From Oscillospiraceae bacterium (GTDB lineage: Bacteria > Bacillota > Clostridia > Oscillospirales > Oscillospiraceae), in the NCBI GenBank assembly GCA_021205095.1, contig JAJPYE010000038.1, positions 62,001 to 126,000 on the forward strand: 64,000 nt of DNA. Reading direction: 5' to 3'. The notes beneath the pieces are model-generated. The model ran no database searches, was not told the DNA's origin, and worked only from the letters and a program-made list of their open reading frames with translations. This document shows, one piece after another, positions 8,419 to 16,666 of the stretch. The position numbers were made by a program, and so were the translations under genes. Within the stretch, counting starts at the first letter, position 1. The number at the start of each line of letters is the position of its first letter.

Positions 8419-8425
8419 ATAAAAA

Positions 8426-8499
8426 TGGAGCAGGTGAAGGGAATCGAACCCTCGTATTCAGCTTGGGAAGCTGATGTTCTGCCATTGAACTACACCTGC
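8426..8499 (-). tRNA. tRNA-Gly (anticodon CCC)
   Basis: 74 bases including an encoded CCA. Acceptor stem GCAGGTG with CACCTGC, D-arm AGTTCAATGGCAGAAC, anticodon arm TCAGC-TTCCCAA-GCTGA giving anticodon CCC, T-arm GAGGGTTCGATTCCCTT. It is seven bases upstream of tRNA-Pro in the same direction, so the two are co-transcribed. Reads GGG codons. Confidence 0.95.
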
Positions 8500-8594
8500 A
8501 CGGCTTTAAGATTATAGCACTCTTATTGGACAAATGCAAGCATAATTTTCAAGTCCTTTCCATATCCTTGCAAAGGAGGGAGGGGAGAAAAAAG

Positions 8595-8765
8595 ATGGGA
8601 AGGGCGCTTGCGGCGGCGGCTATATTTTTGGCCTTGAGCTGTTTAAAATACGCGTGGCCGGGATTTTCGGGGGAACCGTCGTCTGTTCTTAAGGAGAGGA
8701 TGGAATGTGAAACGGTGGTTTTGTATTTCCCGGAGGATGCGGTTACATGGCTGGGCTTGGATTGA
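8595..8765 (+). CDS. Small membrane protein coupled to an M50 protease
   Basis: 56 residues from ATG 8595, which follows a strong purine-rich site (GGAGGGAGGGGAG, 8575-8588); the earlier in-frame ATG at 8526 has no such site. Residues 1-18 are one hydrophobic segment and the remainder, ending in FPEDAVTWLGLD, is probably outside the membrane. The end overlaps the start of the M50 protease gene by 19 bases, so translation is likely coupled. In other spore formers SpoIVFB-type proteases have a membrane partner encoded next to them (SpoIVFA), but I see no homology to that protein and the role is a guess. Confidence 0.6.
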   Translation: MGRALAAAAIFLALSCLKYAWPGFSGEPSSVLKERMECETVVLYFPEDAVTWLGLD

Positions 8766-9307
8766 CGATTAGCCCCGGATTTCTTTTGTTGGGGGCGGCG
8801 TTATATTATATGGGAAGCTGGCCTGCGCTGGGGGCTTTTTTGGCGGCGGGGCTGGCCCATGAGCTGGGGCATTTGACGGGTATATTTCTGGCCGGGGCGA
8901 CCATACAAAGCGTACATATAACGGCCTGTGGCCCGGTGATAAATTACAGCGGCGCGCTGACAAAGCGGCAGGAGGCGGGGATTATTGCGGCGGGGCCAAT
9001 GGCAGGGCTGTTTTTTGCGGTATGCTGCTTTCTTACGGACATCCCCTTCCTCTGCTATGCCGGAGCTGTTGCTCTGCTTGCGTCGGCGTTCAATCTGCTG
9101 CCCGTGCTGCCCATGGATGGGGGAAGACTGGCGCAGTATGGACTGGAGCTGGTGATGCCTGAGCCGTGGGCGGCGGTCGTATTGCGGATAACCGGGAGCC
9201 TCTGCGCGGCGGGGGTGCTGGCTACGGGAATATACATACGATCTATTGCGGCGGCTGCGGCGGGGATATGGATGGCGGCACTTGCCAATGTGCCAAAACT
9301 GCGTTAA
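8747..9307 (+). CDS. Small M50-family intramembrane metalloprotease
   Basis: 186 residues, almost wholly membrane segments. The zinc-binding HELGH (about residues 44-48, GLAHELGHLTG) and the second ligand motif NLLPVLPMDGGRL (about 112-124) are both present, so it should be an active site-2-type protease that cuts within membranes. No PDZ or CBS domain. It resembles the compact SpoIVFB group by size, which would mean pro-sigma-K processing in spore formation, but the family is broad and I cannot assign it. The start ATG 8747 has GGAGG eight bases before it. Confidence 0.85.
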   Translation: MAGLGLTISPGFLLLGAALYYMGSWPALGAFLAAGLAHELGHLTGIFLAGATIQSVHITACGPVINYSGALTKRQEAGIIAAGPMAGLFFAVCCFLTDIPFLCYAGAVALLASAFNLLPVLPMDGGRLAQYGLELVMPEPWAAVVLRITGSLCAAGVLATGIYIRSIAAAAAGIWMAALANVPKLR

Positions 9308-9341
9308 AATGGGTACACATTTCAGACAAAACGAGGGGCTT

Positions 9342-11192
9342 ATGAATTTATTAGACGATGAGAAGCTGAAAAATATACTTCGGCAGGTGGAAAAGCCCGC
9401 GCGATATGTGGGCGGAGAGTATAACCAGGTAATCAAGGATAAAAACCAGGTGGATGTGCGCTTTGCGTTCTGTTTTCCCGATACCTATGAAATAGGTATG
9501 TCAAACCTGGGTGTAAAGATTTTATACGGGATCATTAACGAGATGCCGGGGGTCTGGTGCGAGCGGGTGTTCGCTCCCTGGGGGGATATGGCGGAGCAGA
9601 TGCGCCGGGAGCATATTCCCATCTGGGCGTTGGAAAGCGGCGACCCGCTGGAGGAGTTTGACATCATCGCCTTCTCCCTGGGCTATGAGATGGCCTACAC
9701 CACGGTGCTGGACGTGCTGGATCTGGGGGGCATACCCCTTCACGCGGCGGACAGGCCGGGGCTTGACCATCTGGTTATGGCCGGGGGCGCCTGCTGCTGC
9801 AACATAGAGCCGATGGCGGATTTCCTTGACCTGTGCTTCCTGGGGGAAGGGGAGGACATGGACAGGGAGGTGATAGAGCTTTACCGCGAGGCCAAGCGGG
9901 AGGGCTGGAGCAAGGAGCAGTTTCTGCGTGAGGCGTCCCATATCGGCGGCATATATGTACCGAGCCTCTATGACATTACCTATCACGAGGACGGAACGGT
10001 GGCGTCCATCACGGCGAAGGACGGCGCACCGGCGAAGGTTCGCAAGCGGATTGTGGAGGATTTTGAAAACAGCTACTATCCCACCAGGCCTATCGTGCCA
10101 AGCACGGAGATTGTCCACGACCGGGTGTCCCTGGAGGTGTTCCGGGGATGCATAAGGGGCTGCCGTTTCTGCCAGGCGGGGCAGATCAACCGGCCTGTTC
10201 GCAGCCGCAGCGCGGAAAAGCTGCTGGCGCTGGGCCGGGAGACCCTGGAAAACACCGGCTATCAGGAGCTGAATCTTTCCAGTCTCAGCACCAGCGATTA
10301 CAGGGAGCTGTCCGCCCTGTGCGACGGGCTTTTGGATTACTGCCGGCCCAGGGGCATCAGCCTGAGTCTGCCGTCTCTGCGGGCGGACAATTTCTCTATG
10401 GACATCATGCAGCGAGTGCAGCAGGTGCGGAAGGGGGGGCTGACCTTCGCGCCGGAGGCGGGTACCCAGCGGCTGCGGGACGTTATCAACAAAAATGTCA
10501 CGGAGGACGACCTGCTGGAATCCTGCCGGGTGGCCTTTTCCGGGGGCTGGAACGGGGTGAAGCTGTATTTCATGCTGGGCCTTCCCACGGAGACGGACGA
10601 GGATGTTTTGGGTATTGCGGAGCTGGCGCAGAAGGTGTTTTGGGTCTGGAAGAAAAACGCCGTGAACCGCAGCCGGGGCGTTCGCATTACGGTCAGTACC
10701 TCTGAATTTATTCCCAAGCCCCATACCCCCTTCCAGTGGGAGGCTCAGGTCAGCCGGGACGAATATCTCCGCCGGGTGGGACTGTTGTCCAATGCGCTGA
10801 AGCAGACCCGCTCCATCACCTATAACTGGCACGATGCGGAGATGAGTCTGATAGAGGCGGCTCTGGCCAGGGGCGATCGAAAAATGGGCCGGGTCATCGA
10901 GGAGGTCTGGCGCACCGGGGGACGGCTGGAATCCTGGAGCGAGTATTTCTCCCTGGAGCGCTGGCTGACGGCCTTCCAGACCTGCGGCATGGACATTGAT
11001 TTTTACGCCACCCGTGAGCGGCCAGTGGACGAGCTTATGCCCTGGGAGCATATGGACAACGGCGTTACCCGCCGCCATCTGGAGCGGGAGCGGGCGGCGG
11101 CGTATGCCGGAAAGCTCAGTCCCGACTGCCGGAAGGCCTGCATGGGCTGCGGGGCGGCGTCGCTTTTGAAGGAGGGTGTGTGCCGTGGATAA
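9342..11192 (+). CDS. B12-binding-like radical SAM protein (TIGR03960 type)
   Basis: 616 residues from ATG 9342 (GAGGGG just upstream). The N-terminal 250 residues resemble a B12-binding-like domain (DVRFAFCFPDTYEIGMSNLG, MAGGACCCNIEPMADFLD, LGEGED). The radical SAM motif CIRGCRFCQAG (CX3CX2C) is near residue 270, followed by SLSLPSLRADNFS, FAPEAGTQRLRDVINKNVTE and GLPTETDED. The C-terminus carries a cysteine motif CRKACMGCGA. The family is always paired with the DUF2344 protein that follows and is common in Clostridia, often next to ribosomal-protein genes as here. Its substrate is not established. It overlaps the next gene by eight bases. Confidence 0.88.
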   Translation: MNLLDDEKLKNILRQVEKPARYVGGEYNQVIKDKNQVDVRFAFCFPDTYEIGMSNLGVKILYGIINEMPGVWCERVFAPWGDMAEQMRREHIPIWALESGDPLEEFDIIAFSLGYEMAYTTVLDVLDLGGIPLHAADRPGLDHLVMAGGACCCNIEPMADFLDLCFLGEGEDMDREVIELYREAKREGWSKEQFLREASHIGGIYVPSLYDITYHEDGTVASITAKDGAPAKVRKRIVEDFENSYYPTRPIVPSTEIVHDRVSLEVFRGCIRGCRFCQAGQINRPVRSRSAEKLLALGRETLENTGYQELNLSSLSTSDYRELSALCDGLLDYCRPRGISLSLPSLRADNFSMDIMQRVQQVRKGGLTFAPEAGTQRLRDVINKNVTEDDLLESCRVAFSGGWNGVKLYFMLGLPTETDEDVLGIAELAQKVFWVWKKNAVNRSRGVRITVSTSEFIPKPHTPFQWEAQVSRDEYLRRVGLLSNALKQTRSITYNWHDAEMSLIEAALARGDRKMGRVIEEVWRTGGRLESWSEYFSLERWLTAFQTCGMDIDFYATRERPVDELMPWEHMDNGVTRRHLERERAAAYAGKLSPDCRKACMGCGAASLLKEGVCRG

Positions 11193-11817
11193 GCTGCGCT
11201 TGAAATTTTCGAAAACGGGCCGTGCGGCCTATATATCTCACCTGGATCTGATACGCACTATGCAGCGGGTGTTTTCGCGGGCCGGGGTGCCGCTGAAATA
11301 CAGCGAGGGCTTCAACCCTCACGCAAAAATATCCATTATCCTGCCTCTGCCGGTGGGGACGGAGAGCCAGTGCGAATATATGGACTTCTCCCTGACGGAG
11401 GAGCGGGCGCTGGAAACCCTGCCGGACTGCCTAAATCCCTATATGCCGGAGGGCCTCCGGGCCATAGAGGCGTACCAGGCCCCCCGCAAGGGGTCGGAGC
11501 TGCGCTGGCTGCGGTATGAGGGCGTTATGCGCCATGGCCGGGACGGGGCGCATTATAATGAATTTTTCGCCCAGCCGGAGCTTTGGGTCACGCGCCGGGG
11601 CAAGAAGGGGGAGCGGCGGGATAATATCGCCCTGGGCATTGGCCGCGCCGTGTTTACGGACACGCCGGAGGGGGTGTCCGCCGAGCTTCTGCTTCACGCC
11701 CTGGAGCCTACCGTCACCCCGGAGCTTTTAATGGCCGCCCTGGGGGAGGCCGGGCCGGGCTATTATGCCTTTACCAGAAAAGAAGCCTTTTTGGAGGATA
11801 TGACGCCCTTTCGATGA
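11185..11817 (+). CDS. DUF2344 protein (radical SAM partner)
   Basis: 210 residues. Start GTG 11185 was chosen because GGAGGG at 11171-11176 lies eight bases before it and it overlaps the preceding radical SAM gene. The opening LRLKFSKTGRAAYISHLDL followed by a GVPLKYSEGFNPHAKIS block is the DUF2344/TIGR03936 signature. The two proteins are often fused or adjacent in Clostridia and are presumed to act together, perhaps on RNA or a ribosome-associated target, but no reaction is proven. Confidence 0.88.
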   Translation: MDKLRLKFSKTGRAAYISHLDLIRTMQRVFSRAGVPLKYSEGFNPHAKISIILPLPVGTESQCEYMDFSLTEERALETLPDCLNPYMPEGLRAIEAYQAPRKGSELRWLRYEGVMRHGRDGAHYNEFFAQPELWVTRRGKKGERRDNIALGIGRAVFTDTPEGVSAELLLHALEPTVTPELLMAALGEAGPGYYAFTRKEAFLEDMTPFR

Positions 11818-11987
11818 AAAAAGGCTCCTGGTGGCTGCAAAAAAAGCTTGCATCTGGGGGCGATATGTGTTAATATTTTTCAGTGTGCGTGACGCTATAA
11901 AAGGCGTCTGCGCGTCTATCAGGGCGGTCCGCTGCCGGAAGAGCTTTGTCCCCGGTAAGAACGTCTATTGTTAAGGAAGGTTTTATT

Positions 11988-12329
11988 ATGGATCTCATCA
12001 ATGCGCTGACCCAGCAGTACATGAAGCCTGAGCTTCCCGAAATGAACGTGGGCGACACCGTTCGCGTCACCGTTCGCATCAAGGAAGGCAACCGTGAGCG
12101 TAACCAGGCTTTTGAGGGTACGCTTATCGCCAAGAAGCACGGCGGCATCAACGAGACGATTACCGTTCGCCGTATCTCCTATGGCGTGGGCTGCGAGAAG
12201 GTCTTCCCCGTTCACTCCCCTAACATCGTGTCTGTAGACACCGTTCGCCGGGGCAAGGTGCGGCGTGCCAAGCTGTATTACCTGCGTGACCGCGTGGGCA
12301 AGGCGGCCAAGGTCAAGGAAAAGCTTTGA
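11988..12329 (+). CDS. rplS: 50S ribosomal protein L19
   Basis: 113 residues, full length. The motifs [20 protein letters not shown], the [17 protein letters not shown] block and [20 protein letters not shown] are typical of L19, which sits at the subunit interface. ATG 11988 follows AAGGAAGG. The 170 bases upstream (11818-11987) have small hairpins that could be a leader, but I cannot match them to a known one. A strong terminator follows 4 bases after the stop. Confidence 0.97.
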   Translation: MDLINALTQQYMKPELPEMNVGDTVRVTVRIKEGNRERNQAFEGTLIAKKHGGINETITVRRISYGVGCEKVFPVHSPNIVSVDTVRRGKVRRAKLYYLRDRVGKAAKVKEKL

Positions 12330-12333
12330 GAAA

Positions 12334-12363
12334 CAAAAAAAGAGGCGTACGCCTCTTTTTTTG
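12334..12363 (+). terminator. Terminator after rplS
   Basis: Palindrome centred at 12350: AAAAAAGAGGCGT then ACGCCTCTTTTTTT. The GC core is GAGGCG/CGCCTC with a long T run. It is symmetrical, so it could act both ways. Confidence 0.85.
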
Positions 12364-12393
12364 TTGCGTTTATTGGGGTTTGCATAGTATAAT
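12364..12393 (+). promoter_or_regulatory. Sigma-A promoter for lepB
   Basis: TTGCGT (12364-12369), an 18-base spacer and a perfect TATAAT (12388-12393), directly after the rplS terminator and 74 bases before the lepB start. Confidence 0.6.
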
Positions 12394-12467
12394 AATTTTT
12401 ACTGGCCGTGATGGTCAGCCAAAGAGGTCGAGACAAACGGCCCCAGGTGCGAGAAAGGGATAAGACA

Positions 12468-13124
12468 ATGAAGGATACGAATAAAGGCTCCCACCTGGCC
12501 CAAAACCAGCGGGCGGCCAAAAAGAAACAGAAACGCTCTGATCTGAAGCCGAAGGAGCAGGAAACTGCGCCGGAAGAGGCGGAGGCCGTCAGCCCCTATA
12601 GGGAATCCTACGAATGGATACAGTGCCTGGTGCTGGCTCTGATTGCGTGTGTGCTGCTGTTTGTGTTTGTTGCCCGCGTTATCGACGTGGTGGGCTATTC
12701 CATGGTTCCTACCCTGGACGATGGGGATAAAATCATTATCACCCGCTGGGCCGGGGATTATGAGCAGGGGGACATCGTTGTCCTGCGGAAGGAAACACTG
12801 CGGGAGGAGCCTATTGTCAAGCGGGTGATTGCCGTAGAGGGGCAGACTGTGGACATCGACTTCACCCTTGGCATCGTGTATGTGGACGGCGTGGCACTGG
12901 ATGAACCGTATGTGAACGAGCTGACCTATACCCAGGAGGATTTTGAGGGGCCGATCACCGTCCCGGAGGGGTGCGTGTTCGTCATGGGCGACAACCGCAA
13001 CAACTCCACGGACAGCCGGGACGCCCGCGTGGGCTGTGTTGACACCAGGTATATTATGGGAAAGGTGGTCTTCCGCATCATGCCGTTGAGCAAGATGGGG
13101 GCGATATACGGGACAGATGGCTGA
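12468..13124 (+). CDS. lepB: Signal peptidase I
   Basis: 218 residues from ATG 12468 (AAAGGGA upstream). A charged cytoplasmic stretch of about 47 residues with many Lys and Glu precedes one membrane segment (about 51-70). The catalytic serine is Ser78 in GYSMVPT and the lysine Lys118 in IVKRVIA; the box GDNRNNSTDSRD is also present. It removes signal peptides from exported proteins at the outer face of the membrane. The long hydrophilic N-terminus is unusual but seen in some Clostridia. Its end overlaps rbgA by eight bases. Confidence 0.95.
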   Translation: MKDTNKGSHLAQNQRAAKKKQKRSDLKPKEQETAPEEAEAVSPYRESYEWIQCLVLALIACVLLFVFVARVIDVVGYSMVPTLDDGDKIIITRWAGDYEQGDIVVLRKETLREEPIVKRVIAVEGQTVDIDFTLGIVYVDGVALDEPYVNELTYTQEDFEGPITVPEGCVFVMGDNRNNSTDSRDARVGCVDTRYIMGKVVFRIMPLSKMGAIYGTDG

Positions 13125-13938
13125 TATACAATGGTTTCCCGGCCACATGAAAAAGGCCGAGCGGATGATGCAGGACAGCCTGAAGCTGGTGGACGTGATC
13201 TGCGAGGTGGTGGATGCCCGCATCCCCGCTGCCAGCCGGAATCCAGACCTGGACGAGATCATCGCTGGACGAAAGCCCAGGCTTCTCATCCTCAATCGCT
13301 CGGATCAGGCAGACCCCAACATTACTGCCCAGTGGCGGAATTACTATAAGACCCAGGGGACGCCCTTTCTGGAATGTGACGCCCGCTCTGGCCGGGGCGT
13401 GAAGGAGCTGCCAAAGGCCCTTCGGGCGCTGCGGGACAAAAACGGCCCCATGCGGGCCATGGTGGTGGGCGTGCCGAACGTAGGGAAATCCACCTTCATC
13501 AATAAGGTCAGTGGCCGCAAGACTGCCGCTGTCTCCGACCGCCCCGGCGTGACAAGGGGCAAGCAGTGGATAACGGTGGATAACCAGCTTGAGCTGCTGG
13601 ACACCCCCGGCATTTTGTGGCCAAAATTTGTGGATCAGGCCACGGGAGAGCTGCTGGCCTTTACCGGCGCGGTGAAGGATGACGTGCTGGACAGAGAGGA
13701 GCTGGCGGCAAAGCTGCTGGTGCTTCTGCGGGCGGAATATCCGGCGGCCCTGACGGCCAGGTATAAAATAGACCCTGACCCGGAGGCTCAGGGCTGGGAG
13801 CTGCTGGAAGCCTGCGCCAGAAAGCGGGGCTTTCTCATGGCGGGCGGTGAGGTCAACACAGAGCGTATGGCCGCCATTTTGTTGGATGAGTTCCGGGGCG
13901 GCAAGCTGGGGAGGATAAGCCTTGAACGCCCCCGCTGA
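13117..13938 (+). CDS. rbgA: Ribosome biogenesis GTPase RbgA/YlqF
   Basis: 273 residues. It is a circularly permuted GTPase: the G4 motif (LNRSD, normally NKxD) near residue 67 precedes G1 (GVPNVGKST) near 122 and G3 (DTPG) near 165. The start MADIQWFPGHMKKA is diagnostic for YlqF/RbgA, which acts late in 50S subunit assembly. Placed between lepB and rnhB, the usual Firmicute order. NRSD in place of NKxD is a mild variant. Confidence 0.95.
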   Translation: MADIQWFPGHMKKAERMMQDSLKLVDVICEVVDARIPAASRNPDLDEIIAGRKPRLLILNRSDQADPNITAQWRNYYKTQGTPFLECDARSGRGVKELPKALRALRDKNGPMRAMVVGVPNVGKSTFINKVSGRKTAAVSDRPGVTRGKQWITVDNQLELLDTPGILWPKFVDQATGELLAFTGAVKDDVLDREELAAKLLVLLRAEYPAALTARYKIDPDPEAQGWELLEACARKRGFLMAGGEVNTERMAAILLDEFRGGKLGRISLERPR

Positions 13939-14539
13939 TTTATGGGCCATGGAGGCCGCACTTCACGGGCAGGGCCTGTCTTTGGTCTGTGGAGTGGACG
14001 AGGCCGGGCGAGGCCCCCTGGCGGGGCCGGTGTGCGCGGCGGCGGTGATTCTGCCTATGGGCTGCGAGCTGCCGGGCCTGAACGACTCCAAAAAGCTGAC
14101 GGAAAAGCAGCGGGAGCGGCTGTTTCCTCTTATACAGGAGCGGGCTGTGGCCTATGGCGTCGCCTTCGCCTCCGTGGAGGAGATAGAGGAAATGAACATC
14201 CTGTCCGCCGCCCTTCTCGCCATGAACCGGGCCATCGAGCAGCTTTCGCCGGCCCCGGAAATGGCCCTGATAGACGGTAACACCACGCGGGATATAAAAA
14301 TCCCGGCCCAAAGCGTCGTCGGCGGGGATGGAAAATGCGCCTGTATCGCGGCGGCCTCCGTGCTGGCGAAGGTGACCCGTGACCGGCTTATGACGGAGCT
14401 TGCCGCGCAATATCCCCAATACGGCTTTGAAAAGCACAAGGGCTATGGCACCCGCGCCCATTATGCGGCGCTGGACGAATACGGCCCCTGTCCCGCCCAC
14501 CGTATGTCCTTTTTGAGGAAATACTATGCCAAGCGATAA
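13922..14539 (+). CDS. rnhB: Ribonuclease HII
   Basis: 205 residues from TTG 13922, chosen because GGGGAGG (13908-13914) is seven bases before it; an ATG at 13949 would give 196 residues. Catalytic motif CGVDEAGRGPLAGPV near residue 24, then NDSKKLTEKQRE, ALIDGN and the C-terminal KVTRDRLM and HKGYGT. It cuts the RNA strand of RNA-DNA hybrids and single ribonucleotides in DNA. It overlaps rbgA by 17 bases and yraN by 14. Confidence 0.95.
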   Translation: MNAPADLWAMEAALHGQGLSLVCGVDEAGRGPLAGPVCAAAVILPMGCELPGLNDSKKLTEKQRERLFPLIQERAVAYGVAFASVEEIEEMNILSAALLAMNRAIEQLSPAPEMALIDGNTTRDIKIPAQSVVGGDGKCACIAAASVLAKVTRDRLMTELAAQYPQYGFEKHKGYGTRAHYAALDEYGPCPAHRMSFLRKYYAKR

Positions 14540-14897
14540 AAAGCTCCTGGGCGCCTTTGGGGAGGACGAGGCCTGCCGGTATCTCCGGCGTCACGGATAT
14601 AAAATTATTGGCCGCAACTTTTCCTGCCGTTTTGGAGAGATAGACATTATCGCCCAGAACAGACGCTATATCGTTTTTGCAGAGGTGAAGCTGCGCCGGA
14701 GCGGGGAATTTGCCCGTGCGATGGAATATGTAACGGAGGACAAGCAGCGCCGCGTTATTATGGCGGCGGAGTTGTGGCTGTCCCGAAATCCCGCCAGCCG
14801 TCAGCCCCGGTTTGACGTGCTGGAGGTATACGCCCCCCAGGGGGCGATGACAAAGAAACCGGAAATTCATCATATAGAGGACGCTTACCAGATATGA
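14526..14897 (+). CDS. YraN family (UPF0102) nuclease-like protein
   Basis: 123 residues. The motifs GEDEACRYLRRHGYKIIGRN, CRFGEIDIIAQ and VFAEVKLRRS are the restriction-endonuclease-like core (E, D, ExK) of the YraN family. Usual neighbour of rnhB. A role in DNA repair or recombination has been suggested for the family but not settled. Overlaps rnhB and thrC. Confidence 0.9.
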   Translation: MPSDKKLLGAFGEDEACRYLRRHGYKIIGRNFSCRFGEIDIIAQNRRYIVFAEVKLRRSGEFARAMEYVTEDKQRRVIMAAELWLSRNPASRQPRFDVLEVYAPQGAMTKKPEIHHIEDAYQI

Positions 14898-16375
14898 ACT
14901 ATGTCAGCACAAGACAGGGGACGGCGGGCATCACCGCGTCCCAGGCCATCATCCATGGCATAGCCCCGGACGGGGGGCTGTATGTACCCACGGAAATACC
15001 CGCTGTGAGCCAGGATTTCATCCGCGAGCTGTGCGGCCTGGATTACCGGGCCAGGGCGGTGCGTATCCTGGGCCTGTATTTGGAGGAATTCTCCCAGGCA
15101 GAGCTGGAGCAGATCGCCGCCGCCTCCTATGGGGATAATTTCGATACCCCGGCCATCGCGCCGCTGCATATGCTGGACGAAAAAACCGGCGTGTTGGAGC
15201 TGTGGCACGGCCCCACCTGCGCCTTCAAGGATATGGCCCTTCAAATCATGCCAAGACTCCTGACTGCCAGCCTTGAGAAAAACGGTGAAAAGCGTACCGT
15301 CAGCATCCTGGTGGCCACAAGCGGCGACACGGGCAAGGCGGCCCTGGAGGGATTCCGGGACGTACCCGGCACCCGGATTATGGTGTTCTATCCCAAGGAC
15401 GGGGTGTCCCAGGTGCAGAAGCTGCAAATGGCCACCCAGGAAGGCGAAAACGTAAACGTAGTGGCGGTGGAAGGAAACTTCGACGATGCCCAGACCGGCG
15501 TGAAGAAAATCTTCGCCGACAGGGAATTTGCCGAGAAGCTGAACGAGCGCGGCTATTTCCTCAGCTCCGCCAACTCCATAAACTGGGGTCGTCTGGTTCC
15601 GCAGATCGTCTATTATTTCTCCGCCTACTGCGATTTTGTGAACGCCGGGAAAATCGCCCTGGGGGACAAGCTGGATTTCTGCGTACCCACCGGGAACTTT
15701 GGCAACATCCTGGCCGGATGGTTTGCGAAGCGGATGGGTCTGCCGGTGGGCCGCTTTATCTGCGCCTCCAATGACAACAACGTGCTGACTGATTTCATCC
15801 GTACCGGCGTATACGATAAAAACCGGCCCTTCTATCAGACCGGCTCTCCATCCATGGATATTCTGGTGTCCTCCAACCTGGAGCGGCTCCTGTATTGCCT
15901 GACCGGGGACGCTGCCGCTGTGGCCGGGTTCATGGCCCAGCTCTCGGACGCCGGTCGGTACGATGTGGGCGAGGCCATCCGCGCCGCCGTTCAGGCGGAG
16001 TTTTACGGCGGCTGGTGTAAAAACGCCGACTCCCTGGCGGAAATCGGGAAGCGCTGGAGTGAGCAGGACTATCTCATGGACACCCATACCGCCGTGGCCA
16101 GCCGGGTACTGGCAGATTACCGGGTGGAGACCGGTTCGGACACTCCCTGCGTCATTGTGTCCACGGCCAGTCCCTATAAATTCGGCGGCTCCGTGCTGGA
16201 GGCCCTGGGCGTTCAGACGGAGGAGACCGGCCCGACCCTGATGGATATGCTGGCGGCCAAGACAGGGATTGCCACCCCCGCGCCTCTGGCCTCTCTTGCC
16301 AACAAGCCCGTCCGCTTTACGAAGTGGGTGGAGACCGGGGACATGGAAAAGGCTGTGGCGGAATTTCTGGCGTAA
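14894..16375 (+). CDS. thrC: Threonine synthase
   Basis: 493 residues, full length for the longer bacterial type. It converts O-phosphohomoserine to threonine with PLP. Seen: MNYVSTRQGTAGITASQAII at the start (the substrate segment), the PLP lysine in HGPTCAFKDMALQ near residue 115, and the glycine-rich phosphate loop VATSGDTGKAA. It overlaps yraN by four bases, so it is probably the last gene of the lepB-rbgA-rnhB-yraN transcript. No other threonine genes lie nearby. A GGCGGC-GTGA-GCCGCC hairpin at about 16393-16408 may end transcription. Confidence 0.95.
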   Translation: MNYVSTRQGTAGITASQAIIHGIAPDGGLYVPTEIPAVSQDFIRELCGLDYRARAVRILGLYLEEFSQAELEQIAAASYGDNFDTPAIAPLHMLDEKTGVLELWHGPTCAFKDMALQIMPRLLTASLEKNGEKRTVSILVATSGDTGKAALEGFRDVPGTRIMVFYPKDGVSQVQKLQMATQEGENVNVVAVEGNFDDAQTGVKKIFADREFAEKLNERGYFLSSANSINWGRLVPQIVYYFSAYCDFVNAGKIALGDKLDFCVPTGNFGNILAGWFAKRMGLPVGRFICASNDNNVLTDFIRTGVYDKNRPFYQTGSPSMDILVSSNLERLLYCLTGDAAAVAGFMAQLSDAGRYDVGEAIRAAVQAEFYGGWCKNADSLAEIGKRWSEQDYLMDTHTAVASRVLADYRVETGSDTPCVIVSTASPYKFGGSVLEALGVQTEETGPTLMDMLAAKTGIATPAPLASLANKPVRFTKWVETGDMEKAVAEFLA

Positions 16376-16419
16376 GCGTCTCGTATATGTAGAGGCGGCG
16401 TGAGCCGCCCCTGAGGTTT

Positions 16420-16617
16420 TTACAGGGTCTGCCAGGTGTCCACAGGCGCGAAGGTGCCGCAGAAGGTCTCGGCCTCCGTGGTGGCATTTTCGCTCTTGAC
16501 GTTGATGTGCGTGGCGGTACAGACATCGCCAATGGCGTGGTGCTTGCAGTTTTCAACGCTACAGCAAACACCGCTGATACAGTCGCAGTCCTGGCGGTCA
16601 CAGCTTCTTTTATCCAT
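16420..16617 (-). CDS. DUF1540 small cysteine-rich protein
   Basis: 65 residues from ATG 16617, with GAGGTG upstream. Cysteines are arranged CDRQDCDC, CCSVENC, VCTATHINV and TFCGTF, which is the DUF1540 pattern, probably binding metal. The family is widespread in Clostridia and has no known job. It diverges from the phosphoesterase gene with only 49 bases between, so the two share a promoter region. Confidence 0.82.
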   Translation of the reverse strand: MDKRSCDRQDCDCISGVCCSVENCKHHAIGDVCTATHINVKSENATTEAETFCGTFAPVDTWQTL

Positions 16618-16666
16618 CTCAATCACCTCGCGGATAGTATCTGCGGCAGGAGGTGCGTTTATACCT

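Noticed and set aside
8104..8422. Open frames across the tRNA genes
   Set aside because: Both strands are accounted for by tRNA-Pro and its terminator; the frames are incidental.
9522..11078. 518-codon open frame on the minus strand
   Set aside because: It is fully antisense to the radical SAM gene, which has clear motifs. High GC content leaves long antisense frames; the protein is rich in Pro, Arg and His without a family.
11818..11987. Ribosomal protein L19 leader RNA
   Set aside because: Only short 5-bp stems are seen and no match to a known leader can be shown by eye.
14885..16087. 400-codon minus-strand frame
   Set aside because: Antisense to thrC, whose motifs are complete.
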